Under the pieces are notes generated by a model. The model saw only the letters and a program-made list of their open reading frames with translations, had not been told where the DNA came from and searched no databases. Shown in pieces: positions 46,690 through 59,111 of a stretch of DNA of 64,000 nt; position 1 is the first letter of the stretch; every line of letters starts with the position of its first letter. Position numbers and translations under genes: made by a program. The DNA is taken from assembly GCA_947652605.1 (NCBI GenBank), contig OX393581.1, forward strand, positions 7,196,640 through 7,260,639, read 5' to 3'. Source of the stretch: Elmis aenea. Taxonomy: Eukaryota > Arthropoda > Insecta > Coleoptera > Elmidae.

Positions 46690-47640
46690 GGCAGTTTATA
46701 GAAAAAGTGAAAAGGTTTAACACAAAAACGCTTAATATAAAAAATCAGATGACAAGAAAATATATATATATAGTTGGGTCCTGCTATGGAAATCGTACCA
46801 TTAATTCTTTTTTTTAATCGGTTCCTCTTGTCTATTTCTGTTATGTTTCTCCACTCCTGCCTATCTATAACTAATCGTGGCACATCTCTTCAGCTGATTC
46901 CTTTTTCTTCTAGTTTCTGCCTCTTATTTTTACCATTTTATTCTCGGTCTTCCTCTATTTTTTTCCCCTTTAGCTTCATTTTCCATCCTATTTTCGGGTA
47001 TCTACTTTCTGGCATACGTAGTAGATGTCCAAGCTCTTAATTGATTCGTCTCCATCTTTTTCGTAGTATCTGTTATTGCTAGGATTTTCGAATTTTTATG
47101 TTACTGATTTTATCGATCAGTCTACATCCATCTATCTTCTCAGAAATCTCATTCTTTGTTTTTGTTTTTGTGTTAGTGTCCAAGTTTCTGAACTGTACGT
47201 GAGAATGGACACGTACACTGCATTAAAAACTCGCGTCTTCGTTTCTTTTGATATTTCCTTCTTACTTATCAAACATTTATTAGTGGCGTAGTAAAATCTT
47301 GTCGCTGCCGCTATTCTATTAGGCAAATCTTCTTCTAGTTTACCATTTTCTGCAATTATTGTTCCTAAATATTTAAAATTCGCTACCTGCTCTGTCTTTA
47401 TTTTTGGTCTAGCATAATTGTAACTGGTTCATGATTTTTCGCAATAACCATCGCCTTTGTCTTTGTTATATTAATATTCATATTATACCTACTTAATGTA
47501 TCTGCCCATACGTCTAGATCGGGTTTCAAGTCCTTTTCGCTATCAGCTAACAGCACCAGATCATTTGCAAAGGCTAGTTGTGTTAAGGTGATTGGTTTTA
47601 GTTTATTCCAACCCCAGTAGGCTTTATCCTCGAAATAAAC
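46690..47640 (-). pseudogene. LINE RT and C-terminal part
   Basis: Minus frames read WGWNKLKPITLTQLAFANDL then VLLADSEKDLKPDLDVWADT (47600-47480), a thumb region (ETKTRVFNAVYVSILTYSSE, TWTLTQKQ, 47260-47150) and a basic tail with RQEWRNITE near 46860. The FADD box reads FAND, so a catalytic Asp is lost. Several frameshifts. The tail is shared with the fragment at 54370-54768 and the palm with 42808-43175. Confidence 0.85.
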
Positions 47641-47651
47641 TAAATCAAAAA

Positions 47652-47689
47652 GAGTCGGGAGTCGGAATAGTTTTTCCGACTCCCGACTC
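47652..47689. repeat. hairpin of GAGTCGG repeats
   Basis: GAGTCGGGAGTCGGAA (47652-47667) pairs exactly with 47674-47689 across six bases, next to the 5' limit of the LINE fragment. Confidence 0.85.
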
Positions 47690-48689
47690 CTACTATGACT
47701 ACCCATCCCGGGTATTACTTAATAAGTAAGACATTCTTAAAATCAAACGTATGTATGCAAGATTCTCGGCACGGGGCCTCTGAAATAAAGTAAACTTAAC
47801 ATTTCCGGTTTCCACTTAGCCCAATTCACGTACATTAACGGTTATCTTCGAAATCGTAAATAAAATGTTTCATTTAGTTGTTTCATGATAATGTTCATAT
47901 CTGTTACTGCTATATCAATAATTACCGGCAATTTAGTAAAAGTCTGGCTTATAAATAATTGCACTTACGAGCTGAACATTAATTACGGTCGCATTCGTGA
48001 GGTACCTACCAAAGCAACAGTGAAAGTAAAATGAGTGACAATGAAATGTTGGTACATAAAAATCATGTTACGAACAAATTACATATCGTTTTACAATTAT
48101 AAATCAACTATTACTGTAAGTAGCCTAGTTACGTGACTGTCACTGCTGTAAGTAATGGGTAGCTTTTATTAACAATAGAAAATCAATAAATGGATCTTGT
48201 GAGATTGACTGGGTCACGCCCTTTTGCATACTTCATTTGTTTTATAACGATTTTTCATCTAAATTTCGTAAATTGTTCGATAGTTTGTTGCGTTTCTATT
48301 TAGTTGTTATGACAACTGGATAGATTTTGTTACAGATTTCGCGTGGGTTTGAATGTATTTTGTATATTTATTGCGAACGTTATTTATTACGCTTCATGTT
48401 GAGTATAGTATAAATAAAAATCCCCTAGACAATGTGCATATGAGAATTATAAATTATTGTTAACTGTCGTGACTTATTGTTGGGTTGTTGCAACATAAGA
48501 ACCTGCTCTCTTTTTAGCTTTGCATTTTTGTGTTATGACAGAATCGGACAACTAACTGTAAATTAACTTTTTTGAATACTTGACAATATCAAAATTTATT
48601 TAATAAAATATCTAAGAGCATTGTTTGATAAAGTCTTCAGTCAATTAAACACTTTTTGGAATCGTGTTTTCGGTAAGCTTTTTACAAAC
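47690..48689. other. unannotated AT-rich DNA
   Basis: No gene or repeat recognised. Confidence 0.45.
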
Positions 48690-49065
48690 TTAATTTTTTT
48701 ATTTAGTCATGAGTCCTTCTACTGTTAGGGGTAGGATTATTGAGTTGTGTTTTGCTGATTTTTTCTATCTTTTTATGTTACTCCTTCTTTAGTATTTGAT
48801 CTCAGCTGCTCTAATTTTACTCTTATCTTTTTTGATAACACACCCATGTTTCGCAGCCATCGTGAGAATTGGTCCGTTAGACTAATTTATATACTTTCAT
48901 TTTTGTTTCTTTTTCTTTTAAGATTTCCATTTTGGTAACGAGTCCTTTACTAAGTGCATAAAATTAGCCTTTTGTATGATATTATTTTATTCAATATCTT
49001 GTTTTTCTGTTTCTTCTAATATAATGCCCAAGTATTGAAAGCTAATATGTAAAATTTTAAAGTTT
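48690..49065 (-). pseudogene. LINE RT C-terminal fragment
   Basis: Minus-strand reading gives QYLGIILEETEKQDIE (49040-48990), then after shifts NGPILTMAAKHGCVIKKDKS and KIRAAEIKY (48870-48800). This matches the RT thumb pattern (YLG..., ..P.+.Y..E.W.+..., +....E.+.LR). Heavily mutated. Limits are approximate. Confidence 0.55.
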
Positions 49066-49990
49066 AACTTATCTTTTACATATTGTGTAGCAAATTATTA
49101 CTGTCTAATTATTCCAAAAACTTAATGTTTAATGCTTATTGTTGTATTTACTGACTGTGCAAAGTTTTTTTTTTTCACTTTTCCAAGACCAGCCAGATCT
49201 AGACAGCCTTAACAAGCCATTATATTTTTGCATGTACAATGTAACACTACATCAAGAAACAAAATGATACATGCAGTCGTATATAAACGAATGTAAACCA
49301 GAAACATCATTCCAGCCGCCTACATACATATTCATTGCACCAATTAAATGCTCCAGATTATATACGATCATATTTCTACTAAGTTACGACAATGCCCGCG
49401 GACTTCAATAATACACATATCAACCGTACAAAGGCTGTCTGTAGAGTGCTACTAAATATATAACGCCAGCCTAATAAGCCCCTACGTATCGGTAATTTCT
49501 GTAATTCGAATCTGCAGGCCGTTTTTAAATTGCTTGTTGGCTTTACGACAAACGCATAAAACGATTAAAAAGCGCAAATTGTGACGACTCTATCATTGTG
49601 TGCACTTACAATGTCATTGCTAATTTTAGATCGTTTATTAGCTGGTTATGAATGAACATTTTATTCATTCGAGATTAACGTAGTCGCAGAAAAGCAATTT
49701 AAAAGCCAATGAGCGTCTATCAACAATCATTTAACCGATTTTATTATTGTAGTTGTCCCAGACTAATAATACAGACAACTGCTTAGCCTTGTGGCGGAAA
49801 AAATGTTTGCAGTTAGGTACGTTTTATTTATTAAATTTGCTTATAAATTAAGCCAATAAAAGCTTTTCAACATGTTTATAAAGGTTGTAAGTATTAGTCT
49901 GCTAATGCAAGTGAAATATTTTCTTACTTACTTAGTATCAAAAAAAAATTGTGCACCTTAAAACATATTTTTAAAAAACTGGCATCTAAG
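49066..49990. other. unannotated AT-rich DNA
   Basis: No gene or repeat recognised. Confidence 0.45.
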
Positions 49991-49999
49991 GGGCGTATA

Positions 50000-51520
50000 C
50001 AGGGTGCACCACGACCCTGAGATTCTTCGATAGCTCCTTTATTAATGAAAATATCAAAAAATGTTTAATACAAATATTGTGCAAACCTATTTTCTACATA
50101 ACCTAAAATTTTCAATATACAGGGTGTTTCGTTTGACCGGCACTAATTGTCTTTCGAAATTATTAAGCATGTCCTATACCTAAAGTTAATATTTTTCGAG
50201 CTATCTCGATTTTTATTAGTATTACTAAGGCAATTAAAATATTTTAAAGTCGGCCATGGACGTAAGTCGTAATTTTTCAAAGAATTTTTAAACCAAATAA
50301 TAAAAAGGGCTGCAACTTTAATTTTAGTCCAATAATGTACCCCATTTTTCCGAATTGTATCGTATAAATTGTTCAAGAATATGTCCTTGTTCTACGCACA
50401 GCCGTAGACGTTGTCTGAAAGACTCTGGCACCCTTTATAACATTTCGGGGGTTATACCATCAAAAGCAACACGAATCCTGTTCTGCACATCTTCAACAGT
50501 TGTTGGGGGGTCTTGATACACTTGTTTTATGGGTCCCCACAAAAATAAATCTATAGGGGTAAGATCAGGTGACGTAGGTGGCCAGGAGATTGGTCTACCT
50601 CGCCCTATCCATCTATTAGGATATTCTGTGTTCGACAACTGCATTACTTGCTGTGTTACTTTTAATGGTATAACCCCCGAAATGTTATTAAGAGTGCTAG
50701 AGTCTTTGAGACAACATCTACGGCTGTGCGTAGAACATGAACAAGGATATAATTTTAAACAATTTATACGATAAATTTCGGGGAAAAGGGGTACATTATT
50801 GGACTAAAATTAAAGTTGCAGCCCTTTATATTATTTTGTTTAAAAATTCTTTGAAAAATTACAACTTACGTCCATGGCCGACTTTAAAATATTTTAATTG
50901 CCTTAGTAATACTAATAAAAATCGAGATAGCTCGAAAAATATTAACTTTAGGTATAGGACATGCTTAATAATTTCGAAAGACAATTAGATTATCTAAAAG
51001 AAAATGTAAAAATATACAGGGTGTTGCATTTAAGAAAAATGACTTATCGATGTTTAAAGTTTCACAAGTTTGACCAAGCGTAAAAAACACCCTGTATAAT
51101 ATTTTTTTAAATGTAGCTGGCGCAAAGTGTTAATTAATCTATTGTCAATCTAAATTTTAAACGAAATTTTACCGCTTTTTTAAATAACTTTAATGTAAAA
51201 AAAAATTGAAAGTGCTGTATCGCTCAAAATTTTCACAAAAATGTAAGTTTTACGAAAACGTTTGACTTAAGACCCATATAACCTTATACATTTTTTAAAG
51301 TAAATTTTAAGAGGAATCCAAAAATCTAAAAATATACAGGGTGTTCTATTTAAAAAAATTAAATTTTTATATGTGCCGGTCAAACGAAACACCCTGTATA
51401 TTTGAAAATAATTTTAGGTTATGTAGAAAATAGGTTCGCACAATATTTGTAATAAACATTTTTTGATATTTTCATTAATAAAGGAGCTATCGAAGAATCT
51501 CAGGGTCGTGGTGCACCCTG
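50000..51520. mobile_element. mariner foldback with head-to-head transposase ends
   Basis: TA flanks at 49998-49999 and 51521-51522. The left arm (50000-50462) starts CAGGGTGCACCACGACCCTG and is the complement of the right arm (50663-51520). The right arm has about 375 bp more (roughly 50988-51365); that extra block occurs in the copy at 41458-42400, so the left arm probably lost it. The last codons of a transposase gene lie in both arms, facing each other, and the 200-bp centre holds the adjacent coding segment once. Confidence 0.88.
50435..50644 (-). pseudogene. mariner-like transposase C-terminal segment
   Basis: The minus frame reads YPNRWIGRGRPISWPPTSPD then LTPIDLFLWGPIKQVYQDPP and TVEDVQNRIRVAFDGITPEM. 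SPDLTPIDLFLWG contains the third catalytic Asp of a DD(x)D mariner-type transposase. ITPEML and the next 25 residues are also encoded in the right arm in opposite orientation (50664-50774). The helix-turn-helix and first two catalytic residues are absent. Confidence 0.85.
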
Positions 51521-51719
51521 TATAGAACGATTGAAATTTGAGTAGCTTTTTGGGGATTTCGCTTATTATAAGAGTTAGGGCATATGATTAAATTGCACAA
51601 AAGTGCGAAATATTTATATTGTTATTAGGAATAGGTACACAAATAATTTTTTAAATTTCTGTAAATATTTTCATAAAAAGTGATAAAATTAGAATAAGTA
51701 AGTACATTAAATTGGCTCT

Positions 51720-51830
51720 AGGACAAGTACCCCCTGGGCAATAACCCCCGGACAAATAACCCCCGTACAAATAACCCCACATGTAAAAAACCCCAAACAA
51801 TTAACTCCCATGCAAAAAAATACCCAACGA
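51720..51830 (-). repeat. degenerate 15-bp minisatellite (GGACAAATAACCCCC)
   Basis: About six imperfect units (ggacaagtaccccctg, gcaataacccccg, gacaaataaccccc, and so on). It may be the end of an unrecognised transposon. Confidence 0.7.
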
Positions 51831-51979
51831 CTAACTTTAAATATGAGTAAATTATAATGATCGCAAGGTAAAGTGTTAAAAATGCAATTAAAAAAAATTG
51901 AAGGCAGAATAACAATATACTCTTTACTTATTTAAACACAAATATTGAACCATAATGTTAACAAGTTAACAAATTTTTA

Positions 51980-52262
51980 TTCTAAAGACTGGGTCTTGTG
52001 TACTCCTTCCATTTCTCTTGCCAGTATTTTCCCTGGTACACTCATTAATGTTATTCCTCTATAGTTTGAACAAGCTTTTTTGTCCCCTTTCTTGTATAAT
52101 GGTAGGATTATTCCAATGTTCCAATCTTTTGGTACTTTTATTGATTTAATTATACTTCTTTCAATGGAGCCCTTAGTGCTTCTTTCTCTAATTCTTCCAT
52201 GTATTTAATCGTTTCCCTTGTAACACCATCTTTACCTGCGGCGTTTTGTATCTTTATTTTGC
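51980..52262 (-). pseudogene. LINE RT N-terminal fragment
   Basis: Minus frames read KIKIQNAAGKDGVTRETIKY, then NIGIILPLYKKGDKKACSN and YRGITLMSVPGKILAREMEG (with frameshifts). This is the RT finger region (PI+KKGDK..C.NYRGI.L....GK+). Only this part is present. Confidence 0.8.
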
Positions 52263-53046
52263 TAATAAGAAATTGAAATATTGAAGTGTTTTAAAGATTT
52301 GTATAAGTATATTTGACAATATAAAAATAAAACAAGTGATTAAATTAATGCATAACAAGGCACCATAAATAAAACAAATTAAATTAATCGTTCGGGCGAC
52401 GCTACTTAAAAATTCTTCTCGGCTTGTTAAGAAATTCATTTTACTTTATTAGATCTCCATAGTCGCTAATACCTACAAAAGCCATGATAAATCTGTATTA
52501 TTAAACAGAGTATTTTAATCCATCATCCGAGAAATTAATTGACGCTTGCTAACGCTAAAATATCGTTTTGCGGGAATTAGTAACGAAGATAAGTGTAGCA
52601 CCGCATCCGAACACAAATCATTATTCACAGAGATAAAAGGCAAAAACATTAAGCGACGTTTCAACAATGGCTAAGGGAAATTAAAAACAGAATTCTGTCC
52701 GTATAGACGTTTAAGTAGCCACGATTGCGCGATAGCGATATATCCGTCTGTTGAGGATCATAAATAAAAGCGAAACGGACCTTCTATCGAAACAAAACGG
52801 TGCTGTCTATTAAGAATTCAGCTTTTGACACATTCATTAGGTTCACAATCAAGAATGCTTGAAATAGTTGATAGACGTAAGATATAAATATACATGCACC
52901 AGATGTAATGTTAATATTTTGAGGATCTGCTATCGTTATTGTCAAGTTTTAATTATTCTACACGTCTTTAGGGTCAGCTTAAGATTAAAGTTAGTTAAAA
53001 TAATTTTTAGCCCCACAATCAACAGTTGGATACCAAAAAATACTCA
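52263..53046. other. unannotated DNA
   Basis: No gene or repeat recognised. Confidence 0.45.
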
Positions 53047-53054
53047 CTTAATAT

Positions 53055-54239
53055 CAGGGACTAAAAACGAAAAAAATTCCGTTCGTTTCTGTTCGGAACG
53101 AAAACGAAATATATCGTTTTCGTTCTTTTCGTTCTAACCGAAAAAATTCTTTTTTCGTTTTCGTGAACCGAAATAATAACGGTTAAAACCGGTTTTACAA
53201 TATTTTTTTGTCGTCAAAAAATCATTTTTTTTTTCTAGTCACCACAACCCTCTATAAATACGATAACAATATTTGCGTCTCAATTAAAATATAAACGATG
53301 ACGATGGGGTTTGATGCTCACGGACAGCATATTTTAGACTCGCGAACCATCGCCATATTTAATTTACCAAATCGTAAAACACATTAACATTTAACCATTT
53401 TATTAAGTTTAACACCTGTAAGGTGCAAAAACACAACGTGATTAGGTTAAATTAGACACACGATCTTTATCTAAAAATATGAAAATATAGCAAGTGCTGT
53501 TTTAAATTTGTTTTAGTACTAAAAATCTATGCATTTGAATTAAATAAGATCCTGCTGCAATTATTTAAAAAGACAAAAGAATGAATTCAAGTGGATAATT
53601 TACCAAATGTTATAAATATAAAAGATATTAAAAAAAAGCTTATATTAACTTGAAATATACTTTAACTTTATAGTTTGTACATACTATACAATATACATTT
53701 TCACATTCCGTTAAATCTTACTAGCAACACATCTTCCAATAAATCTTCTTTTACATTAGTCCTTTTCAATGTAAGAATAAATTTTACTATTATTATGTCT
53801 AAACGCAAATAAAACATACACATTGATAATATATATCCAATCAAGTGTATATTCTATATTGATGATCTAAAAAACAAATTAGAAATAGAGAATATCTGTA
53901 CCGTTAATTGTGTTACACGAAATTGCAAGTATAAACAATAAAGTTGTTAATACATATTCACGTAAATATATGAAGAAAAGTGAAGCTCACTTATTTCAAG
54001 TGAGATTTTTTACTGCCTCGTGGAGTCTCCCCAGCACAGAAGGTAAATTCGCGTTTGTGTTTAACAAATAACATTGAAATAGCGACAAAACCGGTTAAAA
54101 CCGGTTTTGGAAAATATTTATTTCGTTTTCGTTCTTGAACGAAAAATAATAATTTCGTTTTCGGTTTCGTTTTCGTTCTTAAAAAAATTTCGGTTAATTT
54201 CGTTTAACGTTTTCGTTTTCGTTCCGTTCTTAGTCCCTG
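53055..54239. mobile_element. 1.2-kb hAT-like element with CGTTTTCGTT-rich ends
   Basis: Flanked by the perfect duplication CTTAATAT (53047-53054 and 54240-54247). The ends CAGGGACTAAAAACG and CGTTCTTAGTCCCTG are inverted with one mismatch. Both subterminal regions consist of repeated CGAAAACGAAA/TTTCGTTTTCG and an AAAACCGGTT palindrome (about 53185 and 54090). No coding sequence is readable. A solo right end of the family lies at 39018-39065. Confidence 0.92.
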
Positions 54240-54369
54240 CTTAATATTGTGAGTGACATCAATTTTTTTGATACATCAGTGTTATTTCATTTACTTTGCA
54301 AATGAATATCATGCAATGCAACATATACTGACGCATCTTTTACTTAAATATGTAACACTTCATTTTCAT

Positions 54370-54768
54370 TTTCTTAGTCGGTTCCTCTTATATCTTTCGG
54401 TGTCGAGGTATGCTTTTCTATTTCTGTATTAAGTTTCTCCACTCCTTTCTGTCGTTAGCTAATTGTGGCAAATCTCTTCAGTTGACTCCTTTTTCTTCTA
54501 GTCTCTGCCATTTTATTCTTGTTCTTTCTCTATTTCATTTTCCTTCCATCCTCATTTTCCATCCTATTTTCGCGTATCTACTTTCTGGCATGCGTAGTAG
54601 ATGTCCAAGCCATCTGAATTGATTCGTCTCCATTTTTTTCTTAATATCTATTACTCCTAGGTTATTTGGATTTTCCGATTTTATCGATCAATTCCCTCTA
54701 TTCTACTTAGAAATCTCAATTCCTGTTCCTGTATTCTTTGTTTCGGTTTTTGTGTTAGTGTCCAAAAT
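54370..54768 (-). pseudogene. LINE C-terminal tail
   Basis: Minus frames read LTQKPKQRIQEQELRFLSRI, then FRWLGHLLRMPESRYAKIGW and WQRLEEKGVN*RDLPQLAND. RWLGH.+RM and the basic tail are typical of the RT C-terminus. The same tail, more degraded, ends the copy at 46690-47640. Confidence 0.8.
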
Positions 54769-55087
54769 ATTGTACCCACTACTATATTTTTAAGTACACA
54801 GTAAAAAATGTACCTATGTAAAAATACCCCCAAGTTACATTTTCCAATATGTAGGTTTACATACATAAGAATTACCACAACAACCATGTAAATGCTTTAT
54901 TCTATTCGTTTAATGGTATAAAAACAAAGTTTTCATAAACTTAACATGCATTTTACAGGGTGAAAGTAATATTACAATAAAATTACAAAAAATACCGTAA
55001 AATTACTTGATGTTTACAGTCTTACATTGTACTTACACTTAAAGAAATAAATATTTGACTTTACGTGAAGTCTTAACTCATCAAAAT

Positions 55088-55644
55088 CAGGGGTTTGGAG
55101 CGGAGCGCGGAGCTGGAGCGCGGAGCAGTGGCGCAATGGGTTTTTGCCCGGAGCGGGAGCGGAGCCCGGAGCAAAGAATTTTGATTGCTCCACTGCTCCA
55201 CTTTACTATTATAAACTGCATTTTTTTTTTATGAATTATTTTCATGGGTATAGTATTTAATAAAATTATAAATAAACTAAATTTTATTTTTTTGAAGTAA
55301 AATTATTATAATGTAACTTTTCTGAATATTAATTTTCATTATTTTGTATTTGAATTTTGAAAAATTTTAAAGAACTTTTTTTTCTTTTTTTCACTTTTTT
55401 AACTGAAGATCAATAATTTGTTCATTTATTTAACTTCACTTGTTTCTTAGGGTCAAATATTGTAATTTTTGGTCCATTTCCACATATCTCATAAAATTTT
55501 AGCTTTGTTTTTAAAAACAAATTTTTAAATAAAAAACTTATTTTATTAATATTTGGAGCGCGGAGCGGAGCGGGAGCGGAGCTGGAGCAGGCATCTTGAT
55601 GCCGGAGCGGAGCAACTAAAAAATTGGACTGCTCCAAACCCCTG
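55088..55644. mobile_element. 557-bp hAT-like MITE with GGAGC repeats
   Basis: The ends CAGGGGTTTGGAGC and GCTCCAAACCCCTG are a perfect 14-bp inverted pair, flanked by catcaaaat/gttcaaaat. Both subterminal parts are arrays of GGAGC/GGAGCGC units (55096-55180 and 55554-55615) around an AT-rich centre. Confidence 0.85.
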
Positions 55645-56505
55645 GTTCAAAATGCCACAAAATACATTTTTTCCTTAATTATAAGCTGTTACTTCGTCAG
55701 TAGCCATCTTATGTATCTTAGTTGTAGATCGGATGATCCAGAAAATGCCGATACAACTCTGGCTTATTAAAAATTCCTGAGTACTCCTCTGTCTAATAGC
55801 ACGGCCTTGAAACTCGAGACACAACTGCTATGCGCACTTTTTATCTAAATTTCGAACTACATTTTAAGAGTTTTTATTGAATTTTAGGTAACATGTCTTT
55901 GATAAGCACTGAAGCCGTTCAAAAGTTCTTTCAAAGTATTTCCTTATACGGTGTAGTTGTGTTACTGTGTATTACAAAACGACTGTTTAAATAATTTTAC
56001 AATTATTGTAGTGTTGTGTTAGTGTTGGTCACCAAAAAACATAATTTTTGATTTTTAATTGATTGTAAGTAAATGGAATAGTATAAGATCAGTTTTAGTA
56101 TGCTTTTTATTTCGTTAACTTGTTTTCTATGAAGTTTTATGTATTAATAAAGAAATTTGTGGTTTCAAAGTTTAAAAAGATCAATTTAGGCAAGTTATTA
56201 GTTTAAATTTATACGAAAATACGGATCATCAGCACTTAAAAAAATGTTGTTTTTGAAGAAAATAGTGTACCTATAGCTATATTATAGATTGCACTTTTGT
56301 GTTTGAAAACTACTTTTTGTTTCAGGTAGCTGTGAGGAGTGCGAAGCTAGGATTATTTGTTGATTTTTGGTGTGAATTTTTTTAATTATTCGGTCCATTT
56401 TCGAAAAAGCGCACATTTCGTCGATATATAATTGAACTTTTCAGTTAGGAGTAATAATACTAATCAAATATCACCCAAATATTGGTGTAAATTTCTAGAT
56501 TTTAC

Positions 56506-56968
56506 CAGGGTTGGTCTGATTTTAATCATGATTTAAATCAACTGATTTTTTAAAAATTAAATCATGATTTAAATAACACTCTATTTATTTTCACGATTCA
56601 AAATCACACGTGACATACAAATTAAATGCACGTTTTACTTCAAAAATAAAAATTGCGAATATTTCTGAAATCGCTAAAACCTAGTATTTTATGAAATTTT
56701 ATGAAATCCCTTCAATCTTAAAATTAGTAGATCATCCACCAACTATTATCAAAAATAAAAGTTTTTAGAAATTTTTAGTTGATATTTTTTGAATGACGCT
56801 GTAGAGAAACTATAATGTAATGTGAATAATTAATTAATTAGTTGTAAAAAAGGAAAATAGTCAAGTTTCTTAAAAACAAAACAAAAATTCGTGATTTTTT
56901 TGATTTTTTTAAAGTTAAATCAACGATTTTTGACTTTTTTAATAAAAATCAAATTTTGCCCAACCCTG
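56506..56968. mobile_element. 463-bp hAT MITE
   Basis: The perfect 8-bp duplication GATTTTAC (56498-56505 and 56969-56976) flanks CAGGGTTGGTC and GCCCAACCCTG, inverted with one mismatch. The interior repeats ATGATTTAAAT and similar words. Non-coding. Confidence 0.93.
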
Positions 56969-57241
56969 GATTTTACCATATACGTTAGTAAAATACATTA
57001 CTATTTTAGTGTACCACTATCTTAAATAATATGGAAGCAATAAATAAAATTGCCTCTCAGAATATGGAAATTGAATGTAAATTGTTATTCTTTTTATGTA
57101 AAACTACTTTATAGATGTTAAGTAATTTTACATCACTTCTGTAAATGTACATTACAAATTGGAAATTTACCATGATTTTCAATGGCTTAACAATGCCAAT
57201 GATTATCATGGTAAATTTACAGAAATACTTTTACAGTGTAT

Positions 57242-58822
57242 TACTAGTAGATATGTTATACTTTTAAACAGAAATATATCATTTGTTATTAAGAAAAAAG
57301 TAGAATTTAAAATAAATAAGCTTTTTAAGTGTTAAAGCTACTATTATTATTTCACAAAATGTTGTACAAAACAATTTGACGAGCACTTCATTTTGCGCCA
57401 TCACCACGATTAAAGTTTCCAAAAAAACCGGTACCAATTCATCAATAAACTCTTAATAACAAGGCAATTTATCTGGTGAAAGCGATTTTGGACCCGCTAA
57501 CTAACCATTTAACGGAAAACAAATTATTGCAATTTTATAATAAAGCATCTAATAAAATTTCTAATCAACATAAACGCGTTAAAACCAATATTTATCCCTG
57601 TAGCTACCGTGTAAATTATACCGTGCGTAGTTTATTACATAAAATCAACCTTCGACGTTATTGACCAACGATATTAAATAATGTAGAGTTATTCCTGCGA
57701 CGCGATCTGCATGTAGAGACGTATAAATCAAGGGGGCGAAGGACGTCGCCCGAATTGTAAATTTCCGAATTCTTGAAGCCGGATTATCGGTGTCAAAAAT
57801 AATTTTTGTTAAACACAACGATTTATAGCTTCTACACGAGATAATATCGTTGGTGAAAGACTACTTACTTCTTGGCGCTCATCTTTCAACCGAAGCCGGC
57901 TAGTTGAAGTATATAATTATCACACGAGAATTCCGCGCTAATAAGGCCCTTGCTTGATGGATGGCAGCAGACTGGATTCGAACTTGAATCGGCCTATCAA
58001 CATATTAAACAGGGCGTTAGGGACAACGGCCACGGCTCACTCATCAAATATTTGATTTAGGTTAATATGGAAATTCCTCGGTCGGAGATTAATTATCACA
58101 TTAACATAATTATAATTTTGTTTTGCAGCGTTAAAAAATTGGCTATTAGTGTTCTTACAAAACGTATATGATTACAAAATGATAATTATATATATAGAAA
58201 GATTTGATACCGGCGTTAGTTGCTTTTTCATCTAGCACCTTGCACTAAATCCGTTAGAAAAACCATACATCGTTTGCTAAATTTGATTGTTTTGGATTTG
58301 ATAAAGTAAGACAAGCTTATGCAAGTAAAAAAAAAGGATGCTTTTCGGATTCTATGCAAGAGCACAAGAATTAATAATGTACACAGAACAAATTAGAACG
58401 TTTCTTGAAATCATGGCAAACAATATTTTTGACTAAATAACCCTTACAAAGGTTTCAAGTCGAAAATCAGTTATCTAACTTAGCCTTGTATCTTGTACCA
58501 ACGAAATGGGCGATAATAAATGCTTAATATTTATTACTATACAAGTCTGGTTTTAAGTTTTAGGCTAGATATAAATTGCTTATTATTCTCAGTATGACCG
58601 TAACACCGATTAGAAGTTTCATTTTAAAAAAAGGCGTTTTAATTAAAACTGTTTATTTGTAAAGCTATCACAAGACGAAATATTTTAGTTACGATATTGT
58701 TTGTACACACTCTATTGAACGAATAGAGAAAGCAATTGATTGATTTAATGTAAAACGTACTATGGAGTACCTATACTATTATTCATGTATCAAATTTACA
58801 ACGAAAATAACACTTTCTAGTT
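57242..58822. other. unannotated DNA
   Basis: No gene or repeat recognised. Confidence 0.45.
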
Positions 58823-59111
58823 TAGGGGTGGCGAACCTATGGCACGCTTGTCACAGCTGGAACATAAAAAAAAATATTGGCACGCGGGAGACATAGTTGC
58901 TATTCTAAAATTTTTGAAAATTAGTAGGTACTTTTTTTTTAAACAATGAATTCATAACACTAAATTATATTTATTCTAATAAAACTATTCGAATTTCAAA
59001 CAGAATTACAAGTATTTAAATTTAAACAAGATTCTGCCTTCAAATATTTTCCAAATTTATTTTTTTTTATAAAAAAATCCGACACGTCAAATTGAAATAA
59101 ATCAAATTTAA

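Larger units (their letters stand above)
54794..57241. mobile_element. candidate 2.4-kb element, TACAC(A/T)GTAAAA ends
   Basis: tacacagtaaaaa near 54794 and ttttacagtgta at 57230-57241 are inverted with one mismatch, and TA could be the target. The right subterminal part has a long imperfect hairpin (57162-57222, aaatttaccatgat...atcatggtaaattt). Two complete hAT-like elements lie inside. Short ends make this tentative. Confidence 0.4.

Noticed and set aside
57476..57664. 62-codon open frame
   Set aside because: No motif or splice context; length is expected by chance.
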